In this document: positions 42,665 through 52,043 of the stretch, in pieces
How positions within the stretch are numbered: the stretch's first letter is position 1
How the letters are laid out: every line of letters starts with the position of its first letter
From: Yeosuana aromativorans
Lineage (GTDB): Bacteria; Bacteroidota; Bacteroidia; Flavobacteriales; Flavobacteriaceae
Assembly: GCF_014646655.1 (NCBI RefSeq)
Contig: NZ_BMNR01000002.1
Location: 149,224-213,223, forward strand
Length of the DNA: 64,000 nt
Reading direction: 5' to 3'
Notes under the pieces: model-generated
Seen by the model: the letters and a program-made list of their open reading frames with translations, nothing else
Told to the model about the DNA's origin: nothing
Database searches by the model: none
Program-made: the position numbers and the translations under genes

Positions 42665-42681
42665 TTGGCATAATCATTGAC
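42665..42681 (+). promoter_or_regulatory. Possible sigma-54-like -24/-12 element of dnaK
   Basis: TTGGCATAATCATTGAC keeps the TTGGCA and TTG blocks at the spacing of the sigma-54 consensus (YTGGCACGRNNNTTGCW), with three mismatches. A start about 12 bases further would give a leader of roughly 45 bases. Confidence 0.3.
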
Positions 42682-42738
42682 TTTAACTCCATGAATTTGA
42701 AAACGAACATTCAACAGAATTTATAAAGTAAACATATT

Positions 42739-44649
42739 ATGAGTAAAATTATTGGAATTGATTTAGGAACAACCAACTCTTGCGTTTCAGTGATGGAAGG
42801 TAATGAGCCTGTTGTAATCCCAAACGCAGAAGGTAAGCGAACCACGCCCTCAGTCATTGCTTTTGTAGAAGGAGGCGAAATAAAAGTTGGTGATCCAGCT
42901 AAACGTCAGGCAGTTACAAACCCCACAAAAACGGTTTCTTCAATTAAGCGTTTTATGGGGAATAAATATTCAGAATCTAAAAATGAAGCAGAGCGTGTGC
43001 CTTACAAAGTGGTGAAAGGTGATAATGATACACCAAGAGTTGATATTGACGGTCGTTTGTATACACCACAAGAATTGTCAGCTATGATTCTTCAAAAAAT
43101 GAAGAAAACAGCCGAAGATTATTTAGGAACCACCGTAAGTGAAGCGGTTATTACAGTACCTGCTTACTTTAATGATTCACAACGTCAAGCAACTAAAGAG
43201 GCCGGAGAAATTGCAGGATTAAAAGTAAGGAGAATTATCAACGAACCTACAGCTGCGGCTTTAGCTTATGGATTGGATAAAAAAGGAAAAGACCAAAAAA
43301 TAGTGGTATTTGACTTTGGTGGTGGTACACATGATGTATCTATCCTTGAATTAGGTGACGGTGTATTTGAAGTATTATCTACTGATGGTGATACCCACTT
43401 AGGTGGTGATGATGTGGATGAAAAAATCATCAATTGGTTAGCCGACGAGTTCAAAGCAGAAGAAGATATGGATTTGCGTAAAGACCCGATGTCTTTACAA
43501 CGTTTAAAAGAAGCTGCTGAAAAGGCAAAAATTGAATTGTCGTCTTCTACACAAACAGAAATCAACTTACCATATATCACAGCAACTGCCAGTGGGCCAA
43601 AACACTTGGTGCGCACGTTGACAAGAGCTAAATTTGAACAGTTGATCGATGATTTGGTTAAACGTACCATTGCACCTTGCGAATCAGCTTTAAAAGCGGC
43701 AAAAGTATCCAAAAGCGATATTGATGAAATAATTTTGGTGGGTGGTTCAACACGTATCCCTGCTGTTCAAGCTGCCGTTGAAAAATTCTTTGGAAAAGCA
43801 CCAAGCAAAGGTGTAAATCCAGATGAAGTGGTTGCCATTGGAGCCGGAATTCAAGGTGGTGTACTAACAGGAGATGTTAAAGATGTATTGCTTTTAGATG
43901 TGACACCTTTATCACTTGGTATTGAAACCATGGGTAACGTAATGACCAAGCTTATAGAAGCCAATACAACCATCCCAACCAAAAAATCACAGATATTCTC
44001 AACAGCTGCAGACAATCAGCCGTCTGTTGAAATACATGTGTTACAAGGAGAGCGCGCTATGGCCGCAGACAATAAAACCATTGGTCGTTTCCACTTAGAT
44101 GGTATACCACCAGCAAGACGCGGAACACCTCAAATTGAAGTAACGTTTGACATTGATGCCAATGGTATCATACATGTGACTGCGACTGATAAAGCAACAA
44201 ATAAAACACAAGATATTCGTATTGAAGCATCTTCAGGTTTGACAGAAGAGGAAATTAAAAAAATGAAAGCTGAAGCTGAAGCCAATGCTGAAGCTGACAA
44301 AAAAGCTAAGGAAAAGGCCGAAAAACTAAATGCAGCTGATGCGATGATTTTCCAAACTGAAAGCCAGCTTAAAGAATTTGGTGATAAATTATCTGACGAT
44401 AAAAAGAAACCGATTGAAGAAGCTTTGGAAGAGCTTAAAAAAGCTTATGAAACAAAAGATGTTGCCGTTATTGAGCCAGCTTTAGAGAAAATTAATGAGG
44501 CATGGAAAGTGGCTTCAGAAGAAATGTACAAAGCGCAAGCTGAAGCTCAGCAAGCAGGAGGAGATGCTCAACCAGGACCAGACGCCAGTCAAAATGGTCA
44601 AGGAGAATCCAGCGATGTTGAAGACGTAGACTTCGAAGAAGTCAAGTAG
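42739..44649 (+). CDS. dnaK: Molecular chaperone DnaK (Hsp70)
   Basis: A 636-residue Hsp70 chaperone, full length. The ATPase domain opens '[18 protein letters not shown]' and includes '[19 protein letters not shown]' and '[13 protein letters not shown]'; the substrate-binding domain begins near residue 390 ('[16 protein letters not shown]'). The protein ends in '[10 protein letters not shown]', the usual EEVK-like tail. It works with DnaJ and GrpE, which are not in the window. A REP-like insertion and a near-copy of the last codons follow the stop immediately (44650-44697). Confidence 0.98.
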   Translation: MSKIIGIDLGTTNSCVSVMEGNEPVVIPNAEGKRTTPSVIAFVEGGEIKVGDPAKRQAVTNPTKTVSSIKRFMGNKYSESKNEAERVPYKVVKGDNDTPRVDIDGRLYTPQELSAMILQKMKKTAEDYLGTTVSEAVITVPAYFNDSQRQATKEAGEIAGLKVRRIINEPTAAALAYGLDKKGKDQKIVVFDFGGGTHDVSILELGDGVFEVLSTDGDTHLGGDDVDEKIINWLADEFKAEEDMDLRKDPMSLQRLKEAAEKAKIELSSSTQTEINLPYITATASGPKHLVRTLTRAKFEQLIDDLVKRTIAPCESALKAAKVSKSDIDEIILVGGSTRIPAVQAAVEKFFGKAPSKGVNPDEVVAIGAGIQGGVLTGDVKDVLLLDVTPLSLGIETMGNVMTKLIEANTTIPTKKSQIFSTAADNQPSVEIHVLQGERAMAADNKTIGRFHLDGIPPARRGTPQIEVTFDIDANGIIHVTATDKATNKTQDIRIEASSGLTEEEIKKMKAEAEANAEADKKAKEKAEKLNAADAMIFQTESQLKEFGDKLSDDKKKPIEEALEELKKAYETKDVAVIEPALEKINEAWKVASEEMYKAQAEAQQAGGDAQPGPDASQNGQGESSDVEDVDFEEVK

Positions 44650-44697
44650 CCTGTCCTGAGCGAAGCCGAAGGATAGACTTTGAAAGAAGTGAAATAA
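44650..44697. repeat. REP-like palindrome plus duplicated dnaK tail
   Basis: The motif CCTGTCCTGAGCGAAGCCGA (44650-44669) continues to 44674 and is of the widespread 'TTCGGCTTCGCTCAGGACAG' repeat type. It is followed by 44673-44697, which repeats the dnaK end (44626-44649) almost base for base with one inserted A and a few substitutions. Confidence 0.65.
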
Positions 44698-44720
44698 ATT
44701 TTTTAATAACTGTAAAAAGG

Positions 44721-44747
44721 CGCAATCAGAAATGGTTGCGTTTTTTT
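44721..44747 (+). terminator. Rho-independent terminator of dnaK
   Basis: CGCAATC (44721-44727) pairs with GGTTGCG (44734-44740), then seven Ts. Confidence 0.88.
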
Positions 44748-44784
44748 ATGTGACCACTAAATGTTATGCGCGCATAATATTTGT

Positions 44785-44792
44785 TATATTTG
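44785..44792 (+). promoter_or_regulatory. -7 box TATATTTG of the nitronate monooxygenase gene
   Basis: Perfect TAnnTTTG, 20 bases before the ATG at 44813; it lies inside the longer open frame and so argues for the later start. Confidence 0.55.
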
Positions 44793-44812
44793 TTCTTCTT
44801 AATAAAATAAAC

Positions 44813-45760
44813 ATGACAGGCAAACTATCTGAAATTCTGAATATTAAATATCCCATTATTCAAGCACCTATGTTTTTAGTATCCAATACGGATATGGTGA
44901 AAGAAGCCATGAAAGGCGGTATTGCGGGTTGTATTCCTGCATTGAATTATAGGACCTTGGAAGAGTTAAGAGCTGCTCTTAAGGAATTGAAAGCAGCTAA
45001 GATAGAAGGTGGGGCTTATGGATTTAATTTGATTGTCAACAAATCAAATGTAAAGTATAAAGGTCAGTTGGATGTCATTTGTGAGGAAGGTTGTGATTTT
45101 ATCATAACATCTTTAGGAAGTCCAGAAGAAACCATTAAACAGGCACACAAAGCGGGAATCAAAGTGTTTTGTGATGTGGTGGATTTAAAATTTGCTCAAA
45201 AAGTAGAGCATTTGGGTGCTGATGCCGTTATAGCTGTTAATAACCAAGCGGGCGGGCACAGAGGTAATATAAGCCCTAAAGAATTAATAACAGAGCTGGT
45301 TTCTAATTGTAACATCCCAATCATTTCGGCTGGAGGTGTGGGTTGCAAAGCAGATATTGACAAAATGTTGGGTTATGGAGCTGCAGGCGTATCAGTAGGA
45401 AGTCCTTTTATAGCATCTGTTGAAGCCAATGTTACTGACGAATATAAACAAGCCTGTGTAGATTATGGCGCTCAAGATATTGTTGTGACTGAACGAATCT
45501 CAGGTACGCCTTGTACTGTTATTAATACTCCCTATGTCCAAAAGATAGGAACCAAAGCCACGTGGTTAGAGAAGGTTTTAAACAAAAACAAAAAACTTAA
45601 AAAGTGGGTTAAGATGATTCGGTTTTCAATTGGTATGAATGCCACCAAAAATGCCGCAACCAAAGCGACCTACAAGACGGTTTGGGTGGCTGGCCCAAGT
45701 ATAGAGCATACAAAAGCGGTACTGCCAACCAAGGCAATCATAAAAAAGTTGGTTAGTTAA
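44813..45760 (+). CDS. Nitronate monooxygenase / enoyl reductase-like FMN enzyme
   Basis: A 315-residue TIM-barrel FMN flavoprotein of the NMO/2-nitropropane dioxygenase family. Motifs: 'LNIKYPIIQAPMFLVSNTD' (start), 'GGIAGCIPAL', 'NNQAGGHRG' (the catalytic/FMN-contact His region), 'ISAGGVG' and 'GAAGVSVGSPF' (phosphate binding). Such enzymes oxidise alkyl nitronates; some related proteins are FabK-type enoyl reductases. An upstream extension to 44732 is hydrophobic and holds the promoter box, so I start at 44813. It is convergent with the following transglutaminase-like gene. Confidence 0.9.
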   Translation: MTGKLSEILNIKYPIIQAPMFLVSNTDMVKEAMKGGIAGCIPALNYRTLEELRAALKELKAAKIEGGAYGFNLIVNKSNVKYKGQLDVICEEGCDFIITSLGSPEETIKQAHKAGIKVFCDVVDLKFAQKVEHLGADAVIAVNNQAGGHRGNISPKELITELVSNCNIPIISAGGVGCKADIDKMLGYGAAGVSVGSPFIASVEANVTDEYKQACVDYGAQDIVVTERISGTPCTVINTPYVQKIGTKATWLEKVLNKNKKLKKWVKMIRFSIGMNATKNAATKATYKTVWVAGPSIEHTKAVLPTKAIIKKLVS

Positions 45761-45763
45761 TTG

Positions 45764-47824
45764 TCATACGGTTTTTTTATTTCCAAAATACCAAAACAGA
45801 AATAATGCTAAAGCAACAAAACCACCAAATATTAGTGCAATTTTAAAAATGATGAATAAGCCTCCTAAAATATTGGTATTGCTAGTTGTAAAATTTGATT
45901 GTGTATAACTTTTAGGAATATAAATAAGATAAGCACTACTTTGATCTACTTTTTTAATGTCTTGAATGTACTGTTTATATTCTTCCTTATTTATATGATC
46001 TTTTTGTGTTTTTAAATAATAATTAAGATTTATAATTTTATTTGGTTTATCATAATCTACTTCCCATTCGTAATAAAAACCTGGTGAACTTACAAATAGC
46101 TTATCATTTTCAATTCCCCAATCCCTGGGTAAGTTAATTTTAATATGATGTTCTCTAATTATAGGGTATAATAGAGATAAATCTGTATTTCTTTCATTTT
46201 TATTGGGTACATATAGAGTATTTAATAGACTGTTTGCAATAAAGGTTGCTGAAATATAGTTTTCTTTTTCTGGCATGGGTTGCCAAATGCTATCTAATTT
46301 ATATTCTTCATATACTTTAAAAATGTTCAAACGCAACTTGTCCTCAAAACGTGGTGGATTTAAAGCCGTTACATTGTAATATGTTTTTGAATAAAAATCC
46401 TCATATTCTTTTTTAATGGAGTTAATGCTGTTGAGTTTAAAATAATTACGCATGTTATCGGCTTCACCTTCATGGTATGTGGTAGTAACTTTCAATGTTG
46501 CTCCCTTGCCAATTGTATCAATTGTAAATTCTTCAAGAGTTTCAATTTTATTTTCTGAATACGGCTCTATTTCATCAAAAGAATCGTTATCTTTTTTTAG
46601 TACTAAACCAAAAGAATAATCAGGAAAATCAGTACTGTCATATTCGCCTCCTTGATTTGTTATTGTTGGGTCATACCAATAAGCACTTCCATTATTTATA
46701 ACCTTTACAACGCAATGATCAAAAAAAATGGGAGAGGGTAACAAGTCTTTAATAGTTTGCTTTAATGACGTGTTAACAAGCATGGGGTATGCTTCAATAT
46801 CCATTTTGTTAAGCATGGTGGCCATTAATAAACTTTTGTCTTTACAATCTCCAAAGCGTTGTTTAAAAACCTTATTAGGAGAAAATGGTTTGTAGTTTCC
46901 AATGCCAGACTCTAATCCTAAATACCTAATTTCATTTTGAACGAAATCTAAAGTTGATTTTATTTTTTCTCCTTGGGTTTCATATTTAGAGTTAATTTTA
47001 TCAATTTTTGCTTGTAGTTCTGGATCAATTTCCCCACTTGTTTTAAATACATCCAATCCCCAATTCACTACATCTTCCCAAGATTTAAACTCACTAACAG
47101 AAACAGATTCGTAAAGTAATTTCCAAGCGGGCGTGTAGTCTTCATAATCTGTTTTTTTAGTGTCTATATTCATCCAATTGTATCTGTATAGACCATTGTC
47201 TCTAGAGATAGTGGGTTCAAGAGACGTGTTAAATGATTTATAGTTTAGTTTGTTTTTGGATAACAACGTAATGTTTATTTTTCCAGTTGATTCTATGTCA
47301 TTTAAATAGAAATAATTAGAAAAAATATTTTTATGAATAGGATTAAAACCAATAATGGAGTAGGAGTAATCTATAATATCTTCTGTTCTTACGTCAGAAA
47401 TATTCATTACAGCTGATAAAGAACCATCATATAAGTAGTTTTCGGCATTTAATTCACGCCTCATTACTTGGATGTCAGAAATGTTTAATTTATCAATAAC
47501 CTGGTTATTTCTTATGATATTTATTTTATGAAATTGCAATTTTTGATAACTAGGATCATAACTGATATTAATGGTTGAAGCCTTTTGAATGCCTACATTA
47601 TCTATTACTTTGGTTGTAACTCTATGGTAGCTTTTTTGTTCAGGAATGTTAATTTGATTGTCAAGAAGTAAAACATGAGTGCCAGCTGAGACATCATTTT
47701 TATTAATTTCAGATTTTGAAAAACTGACTTTGTTTATCCAGGTAGGCTCAAATCCTTTGGTTATTTGGGAATTTGCTTTAAGAAAACAAAACACAATAAC
47801 TAAACTGGTAATGATTTGTCTCAT
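45764..47824 (-). CDS. DUF3857/transglutaminase-fold periplasmic protein
   Basis: A 686-residue exported protein. A signal peptide ('LVIVFCFLKANSQ') is followed by a DUF3857 domain (about residues 50-210), a transglutaminase-like domain with the triad C327 ('FGDCKDKSLLMATML'), H370 ('FFDHCVVKV') and D385 ('WYDPT'), a C-terminal beta domain and a final membrane helix (about 655-680, 'IIFKIALIFGGFVALALFLF'). Many Bacteroidetes carry such proteins, often in multiple copies; the function (peptide or cell-envelope processing) is not established. It is a single-gene unit. Confidence 0.88.
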   Translation of the reverse strand: MRQIITSLVIVFCFLKANSQITKGFEPTWINKVSFSKSEINKNDVSAGTHVLLLDNQINIPEQKSYHRVTTKVIDNVGIQKASTINISYDPSYQKLQFHKINIIRNNQVIDKLNISDIQVMRRELNAENYLYDGSLSAVMNISDVRTEDIIDYSYSIIGFNPIHKNIFSNYFYLNDIESTGKINITLLSKNKLNYKSFNTSLEPTISRDNGLYRYNWMNIDTKKTDYEDYTPAWKLLYESVSVSEFKSWEDVVNWGLDVFKTSGEIDPELQAKIDKINSKYETQGEKIKSTLDFVQNEIRYLGLESGIGNYKPFSPNKVFKQRFGDCKDKSLLMATMLNKMDIEAYPMLVNTSLKQTIKDLLPSPIFFDHCVVKVINNGSAYWYDPTITNQGGEYDSTDFPDYSFGLVLKKDNDSFDEIEPYSENKIETLEEFTIDTIGKGATLKVTTTYHEGEADNMRNYFKLNSINSIKKEYEDFYSKTYYNVTALNPPRFEDKLRLNIFKVYEEYKLDSIWQPMPEKENYISATFIANSLLNTLYVPNKNERNTDLSLLYPIIREHHIKINLPRDWGIENDKLFVSSPGFYYEWEVDYDKPNKIINLNYYLKTQKDHINKEEYKQYIQDIKKVDQSSAYLIYIPKSYTQSNFTTSNTNILGGLFIIFKIALIFGGFVALALFLFWYFGNKKTV

Positions 47825-48103
47825 AAATTGTAAAAATTTTATCTAAGTAAAAATAAATGTTTAAAAAAATACTTACAAATAATATTGTTTTAAATATTTG
47901 GAATACTTTTTCATAAAACCTTATAAGCTAATTCATTTAAGGTATATTCATCATGTTTTAGAAATTTTTAAAAAGATTAAATCTGATAATGATTGTAAGT
48001 AATTGTACAATTTCAGATCATTTTTATACCTGATTTGATAATAATATAGTTATTTTTATCACCTTAAAATCAATTCTAATCAAACTAAAACTTAACGTAT
48101 CTT

Positions 48104-49546
48104 ATGAGTACTGATAATTCACCAACCAGATGGGGACAATTCATTCCACTGGCTACTGTTTTCTTTTTTTGGGGATTTGTTGCTGCAAGCAATGATATTC
48201 TTATTCCTGTATTTAAAAAAGCATTTGATTTGACCCAAGGAGAAAGCCAATTGGTCTCTTTCGCATTTTATATTGCGTATACAGTTGGTTCGCTTATTTA
48301 CATGGGCATTTCAATTTTAATTAAAAAGGATATCGTCAATACAATAGGTTATAAAAACGGACTTGTATTAGGGCTTGGAATTTCAGCCTTAGGAACGTTG
48401 TTGTTTTATCCAGCGGCAAACACAGGTTCCTTTGCTTTAATGCTTTCTGGACTGTTTATTGTGGCTTTAGGATTTTCGCTTCAGCAAACGGTGGCAAATC
48501 CTTTGGCAATAGCACTTGGTCCTGTTGCAACCGGTTCGCAACGTTTAACCATGGCCGGAGGCATCAATAATTTTGGAACAACCATTGGGCCTCTTATTGT
48601 GAGTTTTGCCATTTTTGGAACGCCACTTGCAGGTGCCGCTGCAAATATGAGTATTGAAAGTGTAAAGGTTCCTTATCTGGTTCTTGGTTTAGCCTTTTTG
48701 CTTGTTGCCGTCTTATTAAAATTTTCATCCTTACCAGATAAACCCAAAATGATTGTAGAGGAGGAGGATAGCACCAAAGAGAAAGCCAGATCATCAGCGC
48801 TAAAATATCCACAATTGGTTTTAGGTATGATAGGTATTTTTGTATATGTAGGTGTAGAAGTGTCAACAGCCAGTAATTTACCGGCGTATATGGAACACAA
48901 TTTAGGTTTCGCTATTTCAGATATAGCACCCTATATTTCGTTGTATTGGGCCAGTTTAATGATTGGTCGTTGGACAGGTGCTGTTGAAGCTTTTACAGGT
49001 GATATCAATCTTCGTAAAATATTACGTTTTGTAGCACCCTATCTAGCCTTTGGAGTCTTTTTAGCGGTCAATGCAATTGCAAAACATGATTTAACACCTT
49101 TTTATATTTATGCCTTAGTGATTTTGGTTTTGATAGCTGCTGATATTGCCAGTAAAGGAAACCCAGCCCGCATGTTATTGATATTTTCGCTTTTAGGAAT
49201 TCTGGCTTTAGCCGTTGGAATGTCAAATGACGGCATGGTCAGTGTCTATGCTTTTACTAGTGTTGGGCTGTTTTGTAGTACCTTATGGCCTTGTATTTTC
49301 ACATTGGCTGTTAGTGGTTTGGGTAATAATACAAGCCAAGGAAGTAGTTTTTTAATTATGATGATTATGGGTGGTGGTATTATCAGTGTGTTGCAAGGCT
49401 TGGTGTCCGAAAGTATTGGTATTCATGCCAGTTACATTGTTGGCGTGGTTTGTTTTGCGTATTTAGCTTTTTATGCATGGCGAGTTAAGGGCATTTTAAA
49501 AGCACAAGGCATTAGCTTTGATGAGAAAATAGCTGGCGGCCATTAA
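48104..49546 (+). CDS. Sugar MFS transporter, FucP/GluP type
   Basis: A 480-residue major facilitator with about 12 transmembrane helices. The N-terminus ('FIPLATVFFFWGFVAASNDI') and 'LVSFAFYIAYTVGSLIYMG' are typical of the fucose/glucose/galactose:proton symporters, and 'AGGINNFGTTIGPLIVSF' corresponds to helix 5. A charged cytoplasmic loop ('EEEDSTKEKARSS') separates the halves. The sugar is unknown. An AT-rich 279-base region lies upstream, without a clear promoter box. A terminator follows, so it is a single-gene unit. Confidence 0.92.
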   Translation: MSTDNSPTRWGQFIPLATVFFFWGFVAASNDILIPVFKKAFDLTQGESQLVSFAFYIAYTVGSLIYMGISILIKKDIVNTIGYKNGLVLGLGISALGTLLFYPAANTGSFALMLSGLFIVALGFSLQQTVANPLAIALGPVATGSQRLTMAGGINNFGTTIGPLIVSFAIFGTPLAGAAANMSIESVKVPYLVLGLAFLLVAVLLKFSSLPDKPKMIVEEEDSTKEKARSSALKYPQLVLGMIGIFVYVGVEVSTASNLPAYMEHNLGFAISDIAPYISLYWASLMIGRWTGAVEAFTGDINLRKILRFVAPYLAFGVFLAVNAIAKHDLTPFYIYALVILVLIAADIASKGNPARMLLIFSLLGILALAVGMSNDGMVSVYAFTSVGLFCSTLWPCIFTLAVSGLGNNTSQGSSFLIMMIMGGGIISVLQGLVSESIGIHASYIVGVVCFAYLAFYAWRVKGILKAQGISFDEKIAGGH

Positions 49547-49569
49547 AAAATAGTTTTGTTTGCAAAAAG

Positions 49570-49600
49570 AAAATCCTAATGCTTGTCATTGGGATTTTTT
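49570..49600 (+). terminator. Rho-independent terminator of the MFS gene
   Basis: AAAATCCTAATG pairs with CATTGGGATTTT (one G-T pair) around a CTTGT loop, then Ts. Confidence 0.88.
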
Positions 49601-49644
49601 ATAATTAGCTGTAATTTTTATAAATAGAAAAAAGATTAATTTTT

Positions 49645-50328
49645 ATGACATATTTTAAATTGTTTTTGTTGAGCAGTATGTTGTTTTTTCTTGATCATAA
49701 TTTATTTGCTCAAGATTGGGCAAATTTGAACAGATTTCAAAAGGCAAATGCAGACATAATGAATTCAAGTATTAAATCAAATAGAGTGGTTTTTATGGGC
49801 AATTCAATTACTGAGGGCTGGTTGAAGTATCACCCAGAGTTTTTTGAGGGGAAACCATATATCAACAGAGGTATTAGTGGGCAAACCACACCACAAATGT
49901 TGGTACGGTTTAGACAAGATGTTATTGATTTAAATCCATCTGTCGTAGTTATTTTAGCTGGCATAAATGATATAGCCCAAAACACCGGACCAATTTCTTT
50001 GGAAATGACTTTTGGTAATATTAAATCAATGGTTGAACTGGCTAAGGCAAATCATATACAAGTCATATTATGCTCGTTACTTCCGGCTAATTCTTTTTCT
50101 TGGAGACCAAGTATAATTCCTACTGAAAAGGTCATTGAACTTAACCATTTTTTAAAATCATATGCTTTGGCTAACAATATATTTTACGTGGATTACTTTT
50201 CGGCTATGGTAGATGCATCTAATGGTTTAAAAAAAGAATTAGGAATTGATACGGTGCATCCAAACAAAGAAGGGTATTTAGTAATGGAACCTCTTCTGGA
50301 AGAGGCTTTAAAACAAGCTTTAAATTAA
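49645..50328 (+). CDS. Secreted SGNH/GDSL-family hydrolase
   Basis: A 227-residue exported esterase-fold protein with a signal peptide ('LFLLSSMLFFLDHNLFAQ'). The four SGNH blocks are present: S54 in 'FMGNSITEGW', Gly in 'RGISGQTTPQM', N108 in 'ILAGINDIA' and the Asp/His pair in 'DTVHPNKEGY'. Such enzymes deacetylate sugars or polysaccharides or act as lipases; closely similar Bacteroidetes proteins are annotated as acylhydrolases acting on carbohydrates. It follows the sugar transporter gene but has its own leader. It is convergent with the GNAT gene. Confidence 0.93.
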   Translation: MTYFKLFLLSSMLFFLDHNLFAQDWANLNRFQKANADIMNSSIKSNRVVFMGNSITEGWLKYHPEFFEGKPYINRGISGQTTPQMLVRFRQDVIDLNPSVVVILAGINDIAQNTGPISLEMTFGNIKSMVELAKANHIQVILCSLLPANSFSWRPSIIPTEKVIELNHFLKSYALANNIFYVDYFSAMVDASNGLKKELGIDTVHPNKEGYLVMEPLLEEALKQALN

Positions 50329-50339
50329 AAAATGAGTTG

Positions 50340-50903
50340 CTAAAAATTAGTTGTTTTTATAGTATTCCATTCCTCTTTTAAAATGCCATAGCAGCACGTA
50401 TTACGTTTAAAACCATCTTTTAAGTATACATTTTTGCGAAGAATGCCTTCTAGAGTTGCACCAATTTTTTCAACTGCTTTTCTGGATCGAATATTACGTT
50501 CATCAACTCTAAATTCTACCTTTTCAAAGTTTAAGGTTTCAAATGCATATTCTAACATTAAAAACTTCACCTGTTTATTTAAACCAGTTCCTTGAAATTC
50601 CCTGCCAATCCAAGTGGAACCTATTTCCAAAACTTTATAATTCCAGTTCATATTCATATATCGCGAACTGCCTGCATAAGCGTTTTTAGTTTTGTCAAAA
50701 ATGATGAATGGAATGGTGGTTTTATGGTAATAGCCATCAACGGCTTTTGCAACATAATCCTTTAGTTTTTCAGGGGTTGAAATATCGCTCGGAGAGTATT
50801 GAATTAAGTCTTTTTGTGACGCAATAGGAATCAGATGCTTGTAATTGCTCAGATCGAGCAGTGATAGTTTAACGCGTTCATTTTCTAGGGTTGGTGCTTT
50901 CAT
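50340..50903 (-). CDS. GNAT family N-acetyltransferase, RimJ/RimL-like
   Basis: A 187-residue acetyltransferase. The fold is recognisable from 'LENERVKLSLLDLSNYKHL' at the start, 'LEIGSTWIGREFQGTGLNKQV' (acetyl-CoA loop; the usual Q/RxxGxG/A is seen as 'QGTGLN') and 'VEFRVDERNIRSRKAVEKIGA'. It probably acetylates an amine or a protein N-terminus; the substrate is unknown. Its start overlaps the stop of the hydrolase gene by four bases (ATGA), so the two genes are translationally coupled. Confidence 0.93.
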   Translation of the reverse strand: MKAPTLENERVKLSLLDLSNYKHLIPIASQKDLIQYSPSDISTPEKLKDYVAKAVDGYYHKTTIPFIIFDKTKNAYAGSSRYMNMNWNYKVLEIGSTWIGREFQGTGLNKQVKFLMLEYAFETLNFEKVEFRVDERNIRSRKAVEKIGATLEGILRKNVYLKDGFKRNTCCYGILKEEWNTIKTTNF

Positions 50904-51547
50904 GAGTTGCCAATTGTGTTGATGATGTCTTTATTTACTTCATGTTTTCCTTTAAACGGGATAATCTGTACCGTTTCACCAAATAATTCCAATACCTTTT
51001 TCTTTTCATAAGCAATTCGCTCGTCATTTAAATATTCATCATCCGTTCCATAAATCATTGAAACCTTGGTCTTTTCTTTTAAAAAAGCAAAATCATTTGG
51101 GGTTAATTCCTTGGGAATTCCGCCTGACATAATAATGAGGCGATAGCATGCTAATTGCCGTTTTGCCACGTAGCGCATAGCAACCGAAACACCTTGTGAG
51201 TACCCTAAAACAATTAGTTTGCAATATTTTGGTACTGGTTCAGCTTTAAAAACGGCATCAAAATATCGCATTATATTTTCAGTTTCAGATGTGGTTTTTT
51301 CTTTGGTAAGCCAACTAGCACCAACATGTTTAAAATCGGGTTTAATATAATATTTACTGGGAGCTTGTGGGGAGATGATATAGTGCTCTTCCGGGTTCAA
51401 CGCATCAAAGTATTTTAAGAAATACCGGCTTAAATGCCCCATGCCATGACATACAAACCAAATATATTTTGTGCTGCTGGTTAATGTATTTAATGTTGAA
51501 TAGGTATTGGTAACTTGAAACGATATTTCTTTTTCAGTTGAATTCAT
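50900..51547 (-). CDS. Alpha/beta hydrolase, carboxylesterase/phospholipase-like
   Basis: A 215-residue cytoplasmic hydrolase. The nucleophile elbow is 'VLGYSQGVSVAMRY' (GxSxG with Ser), an acidic residue lies in 'MIYGTDDEYLND', and the His in 'FKGKHEVNKD'. The size and the oxyanion segment ('WFVCHGMGH') fit the small carboxylesterase/LYPLA group. The natural substrate is unknown. It is divergent from the thioesterase gene and coupled to the GNAT gene. Confidence 0.88.
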   Translation of the reverse strand: MNSTEKEISFQVTNTYSTLNTLTSSTKYIWFVCHGMGHLSRYFLKYFDALNPEEHYIISPQAPSKYYIKPDFKHVGASWLTKEKTTSETENIMRYFDAVFKAEPVPKYCKLIVLGYSQGVSVAMRYVAKRQLACYRLIIMSGGIPKELTPNDFAFLKEKTKVSMIYGTDDEYLNDERIAYEKKKVLELFGETVQIIPFKGKHEVNKDIINTIGNS

Positions 51548-51600
51548 TTTAAGCTTTGGTTTTGTACTTTTACAATCGACTTTAAAAATACATTATTTCT

Positions 51601-52026
51601 ATGCAATTATCTAAGGAAGCTGTTTTAGCTGAAGCAAATTTGGTTTTTAAAGGAACCTTGATGGAAACCTTAAATATTGAAATGATTGATTATGGCAATG
51701 ACTTTTTGATAGCCAGAATGCCCGTTAATTCAAGAGTTTATCAGCCCGATGGTGTGCTTCATGGTGGTGCCACAGCTGCTTTGGCAGAAAGTGTTGGTAG
51801 TTTTGCGTCGCATATTTTTTTAGATACAGAAAAATTTTTTGTTCGAGGTATCGAAATTACGGCCAATCATTTAAAAAGTGTTACTGAAGGGTTTGTTTAT
51901 GCCAAGGCTACGTTTTTACACAAGGGAAGAACAACCCAATTATTGGACATTAAAGTAACTGATGATCATGGCAATTTGGTTTCCGTTTGCAGATTGTCAA
52001 CCATTTCATTACCTAAAAATAAATAG
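51601..52026 (+). CDS. menI: Hotdog-fold thioesterase, probably DHNA-CoA thioesterase
   Basis: A 141-residue PaaI/YdiI-type thioesterase. The signature 'DGVLHGGATAALAESVGSFA' (about residues 50-69) carries the catalytic Glu. It lies two to seventeen bases upstream of an isochorismate synthase gene (depending on the start of that gene) and 1.2 kb from menD. Release of 1,4-dihydroxy-2-naphthoate from its CoA ester in menaquinone synthesis is the likely role (inference from context; family members are promiscuous). Confidence 0.8.
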   Translation: MQLSKEAVLAEANLVFKGTLMETLNIEMIDYGNDFLIARMPVNSRVYQPDGVLHGGATAALAESVGSFASHIFLDTEKFFVRGIEITANHLKSVTEGFVYAKATFLHKGRTTQLLDIKVTDDHGNLVSVCRLSTISLPKNK

Positions 52027-52043
52027 ATTTGATTACTTCAGAC

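Noticed and set aside
42570..42738. CIRCE (HrcA) operator upstream of dnaK
   Set aside because: The palindromes present do not match TTAGCACTC-N9-GAGTGCTAA.
44732..44812. N-terminal extension of the nitronate monooxygenase gene
   Set aside because: It overlaps the dnaK terminator and contains the TATATTTG promoter box; the family start is at 44813.
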